Shown here: positions 40,869-49,977 of the stretch, piece after piece | Layout of the letters: each line of letters opens with the position of its first letter | Position numbering within the stretch: the first letter of the stretch is position 1 | From: CATOSD01 sp965203135 | GTDB lineage: Bacteria > Chloroflexota > Dehalococcoidia > Lucifugimonadales > CATOSD01 | Assembly (NCBI GenBank): GCA_965203135.1 | Contig: CBDBBO010000001.1 | Coordinates: forward strand, 1 to 64,000 | Length of the DNA stretch: 64,000 nucleotides | Direction of reading: 5' to 3' | Notes under the pieces: model-generated | What the model saw: only the letters and a program-made list of their open reading frames with translations | Database searches by the model: none | What the model was told of the DNA's origin: nothing | Program-made: the position numbers and the translations under genes

Positions 40869-42848
40869 TCAGTCCAGTACCCGGTCTCGCATGGCGAGCT
40901 CGACGTAGCGGTCGGCGTCCTCCTCCAGCATCAACCGCTGCCGGACCAGGGTCTCGCACGCGGCGGCAATGGCCCGGACGTAGCTCGCGCGGGTGGGGTA
41001 GCGCTCGCGAATCGAGCGTCGCGGGTCACCGGTGCGCGACCGCTCGGCCTTGTCCGCCGCGAAGGGGAGATAGCTGCCGAGCGTTCCGGCCTGCGCCTCG
41101 CCGGCGGAGCCGTCCGGCCTGTAGTTCCAGCCGGTGTAGGTCGCGACGGGCGCCTCGACGTGGGGCGTGCGGATGCCGGCGACCTCGTTGCCGTCCGCGT
41201 CCACCTGTGACACCAGTACGGCGTACTCACGGCTCTTGTCCTCGGCGGGCGGGGCACCCTCCATGATGCCCTTGTCGAACATGGGCCCGTGGTCCATGAC
41301 GTATAGGCGGTTGGCCTCGTCGGGGTGCTCCGCGCCCGGGATGGACGGGAAGCGGGACTTGGCCACGTCGGCGGGAACGGCTGTCTCGTCGCAGCGCGTA
41401 GGCACGCTGCTCGGCGGCGGCGGCGCGCCGGACGTGGCCCAGTCGTCCAGGCGGTCCAGCAGCGCGCGCAGCAGCGGCGTGGTGTTGAGCGGATTAGACG
41501 TGTGGCGGTGGTTGCCCTCCCTCGGCACGCCTAGCGGGTCGGCGTTGTGCTGCGAGCCGGCGAACAGGAACACGCGCGCCCGGTCGTGGTCCGGCAGGTC
41601 GTTGCCGAGAGAGTCGGTGTGCACCAGCGAACCGCGCCGGTCCCAGTACTCGGAGGCGGTCTGCGTGTGGATGACCAGGGGGTCGGTGTCGGGCCTCTTG
41701 AGGATGCCGTCAATCTTGCCGGTGAGCGCGTCGGTGGTGACCGGGTAGGCGAACGGGAACTGGTCGGATGGATAGAGCCGGTCGTTGTGCCCGCGCGGGA
41801 ACCGGCCCGGCTGTCCGAAGCGGTAGTTGAGCGCGACGCGCCCGCCGCCGGATACGTGCGGCGAGACGGCGTCGAAAACGCGCCGACCGCTCGCGTCCTC
41901 GTTGAACCCACGGTACACGAACTCGCGCAGGAAGCGCCCGCTCTGCGAGCGTCCCCAGCCGTACACGCGCTCGATTCCGGCGCCGTTCTCGCTGAGCGGG
42001 TTTGGCGCGCCGTCCGAGTCAGCGGCGTCGCGGCGCAGGAACGCGAGCAGGTCCCGGACGCCGGTGAAGCCGAGCCCGAGCACGCGGGGATCCTTCGCGT
42101 CGTAGATTAGCTCGTAGAGCCAGCCGGGGCGAAAGCCCCCCGGCAGGTGGCACCAGAACGGAGAAGGCGTAGCCTCGCCGTCGGCGCCCACGCGGGCGAA
42201 CTGCCAGCTATCGTTGGGAATGGGGGCGCGCGGGTCGCGCTCGTACTCGCGAAAGGTTAAGGTGCAGGCGGCGGTGTCGGTCGAGACGGCCTCGTAGCTG
42301 TCGGTGTAGTGATTGCCGCTCAGGGGAATCGCAGTAACGCCCCGTTCGTCGACCATTAGCTCGGTGCGAACCGCGCCGGTGATCGGCTCGCCGTCGAGTG
42401 TGGCGACGGGCAGCCGCATGGTCAGGCGGTCCGCGCCGGGGCTGATGTCGCCCTGCCAGCCGGACCACACGACGGTGTAGCCGCGCCGCATGAGGAAGCC
42501 GTTTCCGGCGTGCTCCGGGGCGGACGGCGCGTTGTCGTGCACGGCGTCGTTGAAGAACTGGAGGCAGCGGATGTTGCCACGATTATTGACGTCGTAGAAG
42601 ATTCGCCGGTTCCCCCGCTCCATGTCGACGGGCTTGAGCATGTACAGGTAGGCAGAGTACTCGACCAGTCCATCGGAGTTGCGCGGGGCGTGCTCCAGGT
42701 CGACCACGGCGCTGAATTCCGGCGCGGCGGGGTCGACTGCGAAGTCGACGCGGCCCGACAGCAGCTCATAGGGGCCGACGTCGCCGAAGCTGCCACCTTC
42801 CGCGAACGGCGCGCGGCGGTCGATTACAAGCCTGATCTGCGAGTCCAT
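40869..42848 (-). CDS. alpha/beta hydrolase domain-containing protein (659 aa)
   Basis: A large protein of the alpha/beta-hydrolase-domain family represented by uncharacterised catabolic-cluster members. Features include a nucleophile-like block, VYGWGRSQSGRFLREFVYRG (G-x-S-x-G around GRSQSG), and the histidine-containing block RVFLFAGSQHNADP. No signal peptide is visible. The start at 42848 has GGAGG nine bases upstream; a frame extension to 42923 is Arg/Pro rich and unlikely. Substrate unknown; ester or lactone hydrolysis is inferred. Confidence 0.75.
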   Translation of the reverse strand: MDSQIRLVIDRRAPFAEGGSFGDVGPYELLSGRVDFAVDPAAPEFSAVVDLEHAPRNSDGLVEYSAYLYMLKPVDMERGNRRIFYDVNNRGNIRCLQFFNDAVHDNAPSAPEHAGNGFLMRRGYTVVWSGWQGDISPGADRLTMRLPVATLDGEPITGAVRTELMVDERGVTAIPLSGNHYTDSYEAVSTDTAACTLTFREYERDPRAPIPNDSWQFARVGADGEATPSPFWCHLPGGFRPGWLYELIYDAKDPRVLGLGFTGVRDLLAFLRRDAADSDGAPNPLSENGAGIERVYGWGRSQSGRFLREFVYRGFNEDASGRRVFDAVSPHVSGGGRVALNYRFGQPGRFPRGHNDRLYPSDQFPFAYPVTTDALTGKIDGILKRPDTDPLVIHTQTASEYWDRRGSLVHTDSLGNDLPDHDRARVFLFAGSQHNADPLGVPREGNHRHTSNPLNTTPLLRALLDRLDDWATSGAPPPPSSVPTRCDETAVPADVAKSRFPSIPGAEHPDEANRLYVMDHGPMFDKGIMEGAPPAEDKSREYAVLVSQVDADGNEVAGIRTPHVEAPVATYTGWNYRPDGSAGEAQAGTLGSYLPFAADKAERSRTGDPRRSIRERYPTRASYVRAIAAACETLVRQRLMLEEDADRYVELAMRDRVLD

Positions 42849-42989
42849 GCTGTACGGCCTCCGTCGAGCAGGGTAGGGATCCGGGCGTGAGGCAATTCTA
42901 GGCGAACGGCGGCCCGCGCTCAAGCGGGAAGGTTTTTCTCAGGGCGCGAGGTCAGTACGGGCGTGCGAGGCAATCAAGAGAGGTTGGCA

Positions 42990-43027
42990 GGGCCGGAGCC
43001 TGTGACCTTGTGGCCAGGCTCCGGCCC
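42990..43027 (-). terminator. 13-bp perfect hairpin after the GcvT-like gene
   Basis: Stem GGGCCGGAGCCTG / CAGGCTCCGGCCC with a 12-base loop, beginning 6 bp past the GcvT-like stop codon on the minus strand. No T-run follows, so it may be a Rho-assisted end or an mRNA-stabilising hairpin. Confidence 0.6.
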
Positions 43028-43033
43028 GCGGCG

Positions 43034-44275
43034 TTACAGTGCAGTCTTGGGACGCTCCTTGGTCGGGTCTACGAACGGCACGCGCACCACCTCGGCGTCC
43101 ACGACTCCGCTTGCTGGCAGCATGGCCTTGAGGCGCGTGCCGCGACGCCAGTGCGACTTGGGCAGCATGGCAAGCGCAATGTTGGACTGGAGATTCGGAG
43201 ACCAGAACGCGCTCGTGATGTACCCCAGGTGCTCCCCATCCTCGGCGTTCAGCACCGGGTAGAAGCTCTCGTTGTACCACACGATGGGGTCGCCGCCGAG
43301 CTTGAGTCCGACAAGGCGCTGTTGCACGCCTCGCTCCTTTATGGCCGCCAGCGCATCCCTGCCGATGAAGCGGGGCTTGGTGAGGTCCACCTGCCAGCCG
43401 AGCCTTACCTCGTAGGGGTTGTTCTCGATGTCCATGTCCTGGCCGTAGGACAGTATGCCGGCCTCCAGCCGGCGCACGTGGCTTGGCGCTATCACGCGCA
43501 GGTTGAACTCCTCGCCCTGCTCCAGGATGTGCGGCCAGACGTCGTCGGCGTGGATAGTGGCGTCGTGAAGGTAGATTTCGAAGCCCACCTCCGCCGAGAA
43601 TCCGGTGCGTGATATGGTCACCGGGTGGCCGTTGAGGCTATCGTGGGCCAGACCATAGTAGGGGATTTCGCGAACGTGGGAGCCGAACATCTTCTCCATG
43701 AGCGCAGCCGACTTGGGCCCCTGTATCTGGACGGGAGCTACGTCGATCTCGTTGATTTCGACGTCGTATCCGGCGTTCGAGTTCACACCCTGCGCCCAGA
43801 GCAGCACGTCGGAGTCGGAGATGCTGAACCAGAACTCGTCCTCTGCCACGCGCAGCAGCACTGGGTCGTTTATGATGCCGCCGGACTGATTGCACAGAAT
43901 CACGTACCGCGCCGTCATGGGAGGGAGAACCTTGGCCACGTCGCGGGTGATGAGCAGGTTGACGAAATCCGCGGCGTCCGGTCCCTTCACCTGTATCTGG
44001 CGCTCGCAGGCCACGTCCCACATCGTCACGTGATTGGTCAGGTACCTGTACTCCTCGATCAATCCACCGTCCTCCGGCCTGATATAGGCCCTCGGGTGGT
44101 AGACGTGGTTGTAGGTGGTGTAGGCCCAGGCGCCTGCCTGCTTGGACAGGTGCCACCAGGGGGACTTTCTGATTCGGGTCGATATCAGCATCCGGGCGTC
44201 GCTGTTTCCGCTCTGCCGGAGGTTCACCGGCACGCGACGCCGCTTGAGTTTGTCGATTACGAGAGGTTGGGCCAT
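43034..44275 (-). CDS. GcvT-like aminomethyltransferase / demethylase
   Basis: A 413-residue protein of the glycine-cleavage T family, which bind tetrahydrofolate and accept a one-carbon group. Blocks include TMWDVACERQIQVKGPDAA, SRTGFSAEVGFEIYLHDA and LEAGILSYGQDMD. Family members include GcvT and the DMSP demethylase DmdA; which one this is cannot be decided by eye. No H or P protein genes are near, so a methyl-transfer role separate from glycine cleavage is favoured. The MTHFR-like gene lies 100 bp upstream on the same strand. GGAGGC precedes the ATG. Confidence 0.85.
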   Translation of the reverse strand: MAQPLVIDKLKRRRVPVNLRQSGNSDARMLISTRIRKSPWWHLSKQAGAWAYTTYNHVYHPRAYIRPEDGGLIEEYRYLTNHVTMWDVACERQIQVKGPDAADFVNLLITRDVAKVLPPMTARYVILCNQSGGIINDPVLLRVAEDEFWFSISDSDVLLWAQGVNSNAGYDVEINEIDVAPVQIQGPKSAALMEKMFGSHVREIPYYGLAHDSLNGHPVTISRTGFSAEVGFEIYLHDATIHADDVWPHILEQGEEFNLRVIAPSHVRRLEAGILSYGQDMDIENNPYEVRLGWQVDLTKPRFIGRDALAAIKERGVQQRLVGLKLGGDPIVWYNESFYPVLNAEDGEHLGYITSAFWSPNLQSNIALAMLPKSHWRRGTRLKAMLPASGVVDAEVVRVPFVDPTKERPKTAL

Positions 44276-44374
44276 TTCAGCGCCTCCAACTAGATGGCAG
44301 TTGTAACAGTTCGACAAGACGCCAGTAATCGAGAATCAAACTCGGATTGAGATGTCGCGAATAGGCCGCCTCCT

Positions 44375-45274
44375 TCACTCCGTTCGGGGTAATGCCGCGT
44401 CACGCCGCAGACCCGCCTTCGACAGGATCGCCGGGATGCGGGACTCCCATCCTATGGCCATGACGTGAACGCCCCGGCACATTTCGCGCACGTCACGAAT
44501 CAGCCTGGCGGCGATTTCGACACCAGCGGCGCCGGGATCGTCCGCGGCCTCTATCTCGTCGATAAGCGGCTGGGGCACGTGCACGCCGGGTAGTCTCTCG
44601 TTGAGGTAACGCGCCATGCGCCCAGACTTGAGCACGATGATTCCCGCAATCACGGGAACTCCAGACCCGCCCGCGCGAGACATGAACGACTCGAACGCGG
44701 CGGGTTCGTACACCGCCTGCGTCTGGAAGAACGCCGCTCCCAGTCGAATCTTCTCCTCCATGCGAGCCAGTTCGCGCTCCACGTCGTCCGCGCCCGGGTT
44801 GACGACCGCGCCGGGGAACAGCCTCGTCGCTCCCGACAACTTGTTGCCGTAGAGGTCGGCGCCGGCGTTCAGCTTGCTTGCGGCCTCCAGCAGCGTCTCG
44901 GCCCTCAGGTCGAACACGCCGACTGCGTCCGGGTGGTCACCCGCGCCGGGCGGATCGCCGCTCATGCACAGCAGGTTGGTCACGCCCATCGCCGACGCCG
45001 CGAGCATATCGGCCTGCAGGGCGATGCGGTTGCGGTCTCGGCCGGTGAACTGCAATATCGGCTCGATTCCTCGCCCGAGCAGTTCGCGAGCGGCCGCGAC
45101 GGGCGCCATGGTCATGTTCGCGCCGGCGGAGTCGGTGAGGTTGAATGCGTCGACGCAGTCACGAAGCGCCTCCGCGCGCTCAAGCAGAGGGCGCAGGTCG
45201 GCGCCCTTGGGAGGGTTCAACTCCGCCGTGACGACAAACTCCCCGGACTCGAGGGCCTCAGAAAACGGTTGCAC
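44375..45274 (-). CDS. methylenetetrahydrofolate reductase-like protein
   Basis: A 299-residue TIM-barrel protein of the MetF family: VVTAELNPPKGAD at the N-terminus, QFTGRDRNRIALQADMLAA, the block LLCMSGDPPG and FFQTQAVYEP. The enzyme interconverts methylene- and methyl-tetrahydrofolate with a flavin. Start is GTG at 45274 after GAGGTG. Adjacent GcvT- and RdhA-like genes suggest it oxidises methyl-THF formed by demethylation, and not only methionine synthesis. No metH or metE gene is nearby. Confidence 0.85.
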   Translation of the reverse strand: MQPFSEALESGEFVVTAELNPPKGADLRPLLERAEALRDCVDAFNLTDSAGANMTMAPVAAARELLGRGIEPILQFTGRDRNRIALQADMLAASAMGVTNLLCMSGDPPGAGDHPDAVGVFDLRAETLLEAASKLNAGADLYGNKLSGATRLFPGAVVNPGADDVERELARMEEKIRLGAAFFQTQAVYEPAAFESFMSRAGGSGVPVIAGIIVLKSGRMARYLNERLPGVHVPQPLIDEIEAADDPGAAGVEIAARLIRDVREMCRGVHVMAIGWESRIPAILSKAGLRRDAALPRTE

Positions 45275-45311
45275 CTGGACACACCTCTTCTCTTGGGGCA
45301 CACCCCGGGCT

Positions 45312-46562
45312 TCAGGCCACGTCGAACGTGGTCTCGCCCTTGTCGAGCACGGCCTTGACGTCGCTGGCGAAGTCTGCAAGCTCGGGCTCACTGGGCACGC
45401 CGGCCTCACTCAACTTCTGCTTGAACTGGTCGTACAGCCAGTCCTCCTCGCGCCCACGGGGAATGTCGAAGAACTCGCGGCTGAACTGTGGCAGTCGCCC
45501 AGGGCCGAAATGCCCCTTTCCGGCGATGGAATAGCCTTCCAGGTTCTCGGTGCCCTTGCCGAGCACATCCCCTGTTTTAACGTAGTGTTCCATGACCGGC
45601 TTCATGCCGTAGCGCTGGATGGGGCAGACGATCATGCACACGGCGCAGCCGTGGTAGGTGACCATCACCGGGCGGCAGCGCTCGTAGATGACTTTGTTCT
45701 TTCGGACGCCGCGCCACCAGACCTTGTCGCGTGTGAGGGCACGTCCCGGGCAGCGGCTGACGCAGACCTGGCACTTCTGACAGAATTTCTCGATGCCGTA
45801 GTCCTGCGGTTGGTCGTACTGCACAGGCGCATCTGTGGTGACGAGCATCAGCCGGGAGCGCGAGCCGAAGTGGGGCGAGAGCAGTTGGCCATTCGCGCCG
45901 AGCTGGCCCAGCCCGGCGGCCACGAATAGTGGAATGTACGGCCCGCTGCAGTCGCTGCCGTCGTGTACCTGGGCGCGGTAGCCCCTGGACCTGATGTAGG
46001 CGGCCAGCTCCAGGCAGCGCTCCTGCTGGGCCTCGTAGGTCTCGAACCGGGCGCGGTCGGCGTCCATGCCGGGGCCGCTCTGGGTCTGCACGTAGTCCTG
46101 CTCGAAGGCGAGGCAGATGGCGTGGTCGAACCTTGCCCAGCGCTTCTTGGCGGCGTATGTGTAGTGGCGGTCGTGGGCGGTGAATCCCACTTCGCCGAAT
46201 CCCAGCTCACGCGCTAACCGGCGTATGTCCTCCGTGAGGTCCTCGCCCGGAACCGGCGTCCCCGTCGGCTCCACATCTGCCGAGTGAAGCGCCGCCTCGT
46301 ACATAGGCTCCATCCGTGTGTCCTGCACCTCGCGATACTCGGTCATGTCCTGGGGCTGCGCCACCAGCGCCCACTGTCGGTCCGCGGAGTGGTCTATGGC
46401 CTGGGTTTCGAGCGGATACTCCCTGCTGTAGAATGCCACGTCCGACGGTTCCTGGGTGATGCCGGGAACGCCGGCCAGATCCTCCGCGACGGGAATCTCC
46501 ACGTCGGGGTCCCCGATTCTCCTGCCAGGCCTTACGATCTTATGGCTAAGCGGCTTCGCCAT
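45312..46562 (-). CDS. cytosolic reductive-dehalogenase/QueG-like Fe-S protein
   Basis: A 416-residue protein with two ferredoxin-type cluster motifs, CQKCQVCVSRCPGRAL and CAVCMIVCP preceded by a further Cys in YERCRPVM. The block SPHFGSRSRLMLVTTDAP resembles the corrinoid-binding core of reductive dehalogenases and epoxyqueuosine reductase. There is no Tat signal, so it is cytosolic and not a classical respiratory dehalogenase. It lies 37 bp upstream of the MTHFR-like gene. A corrinoid-dependent reductive or demethylating reaction is inferred. The ATG at 46562 has GGAGG six bases upstream. Confidence 0.78.
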   Translation of the reverse strand: MAKPLSHKIVRPGRRIGDPDVEIPVAEDLAGVPGITQEPSDVAFYSREYPLETQAIDHSADRQWALVAQPQDMTEYREVQDTRMEPMYEAALHSADVEPTGTPVPGEDLTEDIRRLARELGFGEVGFTAHDRHYTYAAKKRWARFDHAICLAFEQDYVQTQSGPGMDADRARFETYEAQQERCLELAAYIRSRGYRAQVHDGSDCSGPYIPLFVAAGLGQLGANGQLLSPHFGSRSRLMLVTTDAPVQYDQPQDYGIEKFCQKCQVCVSRCPGRALTRDKVWWRGVRKNKVIYERCRPVMVTYHGCAVCMIVCPIQRYGMKPVMEHYVKTGDVLGKGTENLEGYSIAGKGHFGPGRLPQFSREFFDIPRGREEDWLYDQFKQKLSEAGVPSEPELADFASDVKAVLDKGETTFDVA

Positions 46563-46601
46563 CTCTATCCTCCTCCTCCGGTGGCACACCACGACTGGTC
46601 A

Positions 46602-49071
46602 TCAGGCCCTCATCTTATCACCGGCAGGATCGTACAGCGGCTCTTCCGCGACGGTTGCGGGAAGGCGCTCGCCGAAGTAGACCACGTCCACGTTCGTGCC
46701 CTGTGCGGCGTGGGACACGGGCAGGTAGCCGTACACGATGCCTTTGCCAATCGTGTGCCCATAGTTCGCGCTCGTTACGTAGCCCAGGACCGTGTCGCCG
46801 TCCGCAATAGGCTCTTTTCCGACTACAACGGCGTCGGGGTCGTCCAGGGTAATGCAGCACAGCCGGCGCTCCATGCCCCGCGCCCGCACCTCTCGCAGCG
46901 CGTCGCGGCCGATGAAGTCGCCCTTGCGCATCCGCACGGCGAAGCCAATGCCCGCCTCGTACGGGTTGTACTCGGTGTGAATGTCGTTGCCCCAGAGCCG
47001 GTATCCCTTCTCCAGGCGCAGCGAGTCGAACGCGCCACCGCCGCCGGCAACCAGGCCGTGCGGCTGGCCGGCCTCCCACAGGGTGTCCCACAGCCGCAGG
47101 CCCATCTCCGTAGGCGCATACAGCTCCCAGCCGAACTCGCCGACGTAGGATATGCGCAGCGCGAGCACGGGTACCTCGCCGACAGTGATATGCCTGGCCC
47201 GGAGGTAGGGAAACGCCTCGTTGCCCAGGTCGTCGGCGCAGACACGGGCGAGCATGTCGCGAGCGCGCGGCCCCCACAGCCCGAGCGTGCAGAGGGAGGA
47301 GGACAGGTCGGTCAGCGTGACGGAGCCGTCCACGGGCAGGTGGGAGCGAATCCAATCCAGGTCGTGCAGGCCCATCGGTCCGCCGGTCACGACGAGAAAG
47401 CGGTCCTCGGCGAGGCGCGTAACGGTGAGGTCGCACTTGATGCCGCCGCTGTGGGTGAGCATGGAGGTGTAGGTGACGGCGCCGACGGCGCGGTCCATCT
47501 GGTTAGCGGCGAGGCGCTGTAAGGCTCCGAGCGCGCTCGGCCCGGATAGCTCGAACTTTGCGAACGGAGTCAGATCGTACAGCGCGGCGCGCTGCCGCGT
47601 GGCGGCGTGCTCGGCGGCGGCGGCGGGGGACCACTCGCGCGCGGCCCAGCCGTCCCGTGTCGCGCCGTGCGGGCTGAGCGAGTCGAGCAGCGCCTCGTTC
47701 GCGGCGTGCCACTGGGGCCGCTCCCAGCCCGCGGACTCGAAGAAGACCGCGCCGAGCTCCTCGTGCCGTGCGAAAAACGGCGTGACGCGCACGTTGCGGG
47801 GACTGGAGGGCTGCTGCCGCGGGTGGATGATGTCGTAGACCTCGCGGTACTGCTGCGACGCCCGCTCCCGCACGTAGGGCCGAGCCTTGGCGTGCGGGTG
47901 GAAGCGCAGCACGTGGGCCTCGCGCAGGTCCTCGGATGGCTCACCGTCCGCTATCCATTCCGCAACCGCCTTTCCAACCCCGCCCGCGTGCGTGATCCAC
48001 ACCGCCTGGGCGGACCAGAATCCGCGCAGGCCGGGCAACTCGCCAAGCACCGGGAAGCCGTCCTGCGTAAACGAGAACATTCCGTTGAATCGGCGCGTCA
48101 GGCCGACGCCCTCTAGCGCCGGTATCACCTCGCCGGCCGCGGAACGCGCGTGGTCGAAGTGGCGGGGAGTGAACAGCATATCGGCGGGAGGCGACGCGGG
48201 GTCGGTGTAGTCCGGCACGTCCTCCGGCTCGACTGGCAGCGGCTCGTGCCGGTATGAGCCGATGCCCAGGGCGTCGCGCTCCTGGCGGAAGTACATCGCC
48301 TCGTCCTGGTGGCGCAGCAGGGGCAGGGCGATCTCCTCCGTTGCGCCGGCGAGCTCGGCCACCGGCTCGCTGACGGCGTAGATGTGCTGCATGGGCGAGA
48401 GCGGAATCGGCACCCCGGCCAGCGCTCCGACGCGCGGCCCCCAGATGCCCGCGCAGGAGACGACCAGGTCCGTGTTGATCGTACCGGCGTCGGTGTGGAC
48501 GGCGGCGAACGCGGCCGTGGTCGGCATCGATTCCGGTGACGCGCACGCCGCCGAAGAATGCCGCGCCGCGCCCTTGCGCCTCACGGGCCATCGCCTCGGC
48601 GGGGCGGGTGGCCTTCGTGTGGACGTCGGAGGGCACGTAGATGGCGCCCAGGATGCGGTCGGAAAGGAGCGGGAACAGCTCGCGGGCTTCGGAAGGGCCG
48701 AGCAGGTGCGCCTCAACGCCGGAGGCCATTCCGAGGTCCACCTTGCGCTTGAGGTCCTCCAGCCGCTCGGGAGTCCAGGCGACCTCCAGGCTGCCGACGG
48801 CTCTGGCGCAGGGTTCGCCGTCCAGCTCCAGCCCCGACCACAGGTCGACAGTGTATCGGGCGAACGACATCATCATCCTGGAAGGGTTGACCTGGAAGAC
48901 GAGGCCGGGCGCGTGGGAGGTGGAGCCGCCGGTCTCGAAGAGGGGTCCCTGGTCGACGACAACGAGGTCTCGCCAGCCCAGCCGGGCGAGATGGAACGCG
49001 ACGCTGCAACCAACGATTCCCGCGCCGATTATGACCGCGCGGGCATGGCTCGGAACTGCAACGTCAGGCAT
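46602..49071 (-). pseudogene. FAD-dependent dehydrogenase fused to GcvT domain (dimethylglycine/sarcosine dehydrogenase type), frameshifted
   Basis: Two overlapping frames together encode one typical protein of about 822 residues. The first (to about 48510) has the FAD motif RAVIIGAGIVGCSVAFHLARLG and LFETGGSTSHAPGLVF. The second continues with VHTDAGTINTDLVVSCAGIW and ends in a GcvT domain (SYVGEFGWELYAP, RLEKGYRLWGNDI). The frames join correctly if one base is removed near 48500-48515 (…GRV then AAVHTDA…). The span, 2470 bp, is one more than a multiple of three, in agreement. It is either a recent inactivation or a sequence error. The intact enzyme would demethylate an N-methyl amine with THF. 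Confidence 0.8.
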
Positions 49072-49173
49072 AGTCTCGATGCCCCTTGACCTTGTTCGTC
49101 GTACCGGCCCGTTTGAAGTTGTGGGATGCTACCACACGCAAGTAGGAAAGGGAATAGGTTAGACCCCATTTGC

Positions 49174-49296
49174 CAGGGTCTTTCGGTTATTGCCAATTGC
49201 TGACGATTTCTCGCCATATCCGCTTGTTCGGACCAAGGCTGCAAGTTTGGGAGCAGATGCCGGATACGGCGTGAAACCGATAACCGAAAGGCCCTG
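49174..49296. mobile_element. MITE-like element, 123 bp, with 10-bp direct flanks
   Basis: The ends are 17-bp inverted repeats with one mismatch, CAGGGTCTTTCGGTTAT at the left and CAGGGCCTTTCGGTTAT read inward from the right. Perfect 10-bp direct repeats CCCCATTTGC flank it (49164-49173 and 49297-49306), the form of a target-site duplication. The interior is too short for a transposase. It lies in the 410-bp gap between the frameshifted dehydrogenase and the Cache lipoprotein gene; the rest of that gap shows no gene. Confidence 0.65.
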
Positions 49297-49483
49297 CCCC
49301 ATTTGCAGAGAGCAATCCCGTATAAAGCAGAGAGGCGCTTCGTCCGTGAGGCAATGCATCCTGCTTGAATCGGCTTGACGCCAATCGGCAACGTATGGCA
49401 CGTTAACATCAGGGCTCTTTTGCGGCTCGCCTGCCGTTCTTCAGCCCACGGTCGCCGTCTATCTCGAACCGAAAGGCTAATCA

Positions 49484-49954
49484 ATGCGGTCAATCATCGC
49501 GTCCACTCTGATCGTCGCCCTCACCCTTGCTGTCATCGCCTGCCGGGATCCCTCCGGACCGGACGCGGCGGCCGTGCCGGATAAGGCGAACGCACCCGAG
49601 TACACCCAGTTCCTGGTGAGAGAGGCCATAGACAGGTACGAATCGGATGGATTAGACGACACCATCGCCTACTACAACACCAGGGAAAGCGTGGACGGCC
49701 AGTGGTACGTCTTCATCGTAGACGGGGACGGCTACACGATCGCCCACCACAACCCTGACTTCAGGAACCGGGACCCGAGCCTCCGCGTCGACGGCACTGG
49801 ACGCTTCTACGGCGACGATCTGCTGGGCGCCACCGAGTCGGGCCGCTGGGTCGATTACGTGCTGCTCAACCCCGAGACGGGCGACGAACGGCAGAAGCAC
49901 ACCTGGGCGGTGCGGCACGACGGCCTGCTGTTCGCCTCGGGCTGGTACGAGTAG
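49484..49954 (+). CDS. lipoprotein with a single Cache-like sensor domain (156 aa)
   Basis: An N-terminal signal peptide with a lipobox (LAVIAC, Cys20) points to export and lipid attachment. The remainder is a Cache-type fold: FLVREAIDRYESDGLDDTIA, followed by YVFIVDGDGYTIAHHNP, and ending HTWAVRHDGLLFASGWYE. Cache domains bind small ligands outside the cell, normally as part of chemoreceptors or kinases. Here no signalling domain follows, so it may act as a stand-alone ligand-binding lipoprotein. Starts at ATG 49484. Confidence 0.7.
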   Translation: MRSIIASTLIVALTLAVIACRDPSGPDAAAVPDKANAPEYTQFLVREAIDRYESDGLDDTIAYYNTRESVDGQWYVFIVDGDGYTIAHHNPDFRNRDPSLRVDGTGRFYGDDLLGATESGRWVDYVLLNPETGDERQKHTWAVRHDGLLFASGWYE

Positions 49955-49977
49955 CTCTGTGAATTGGCGATTTGCTT

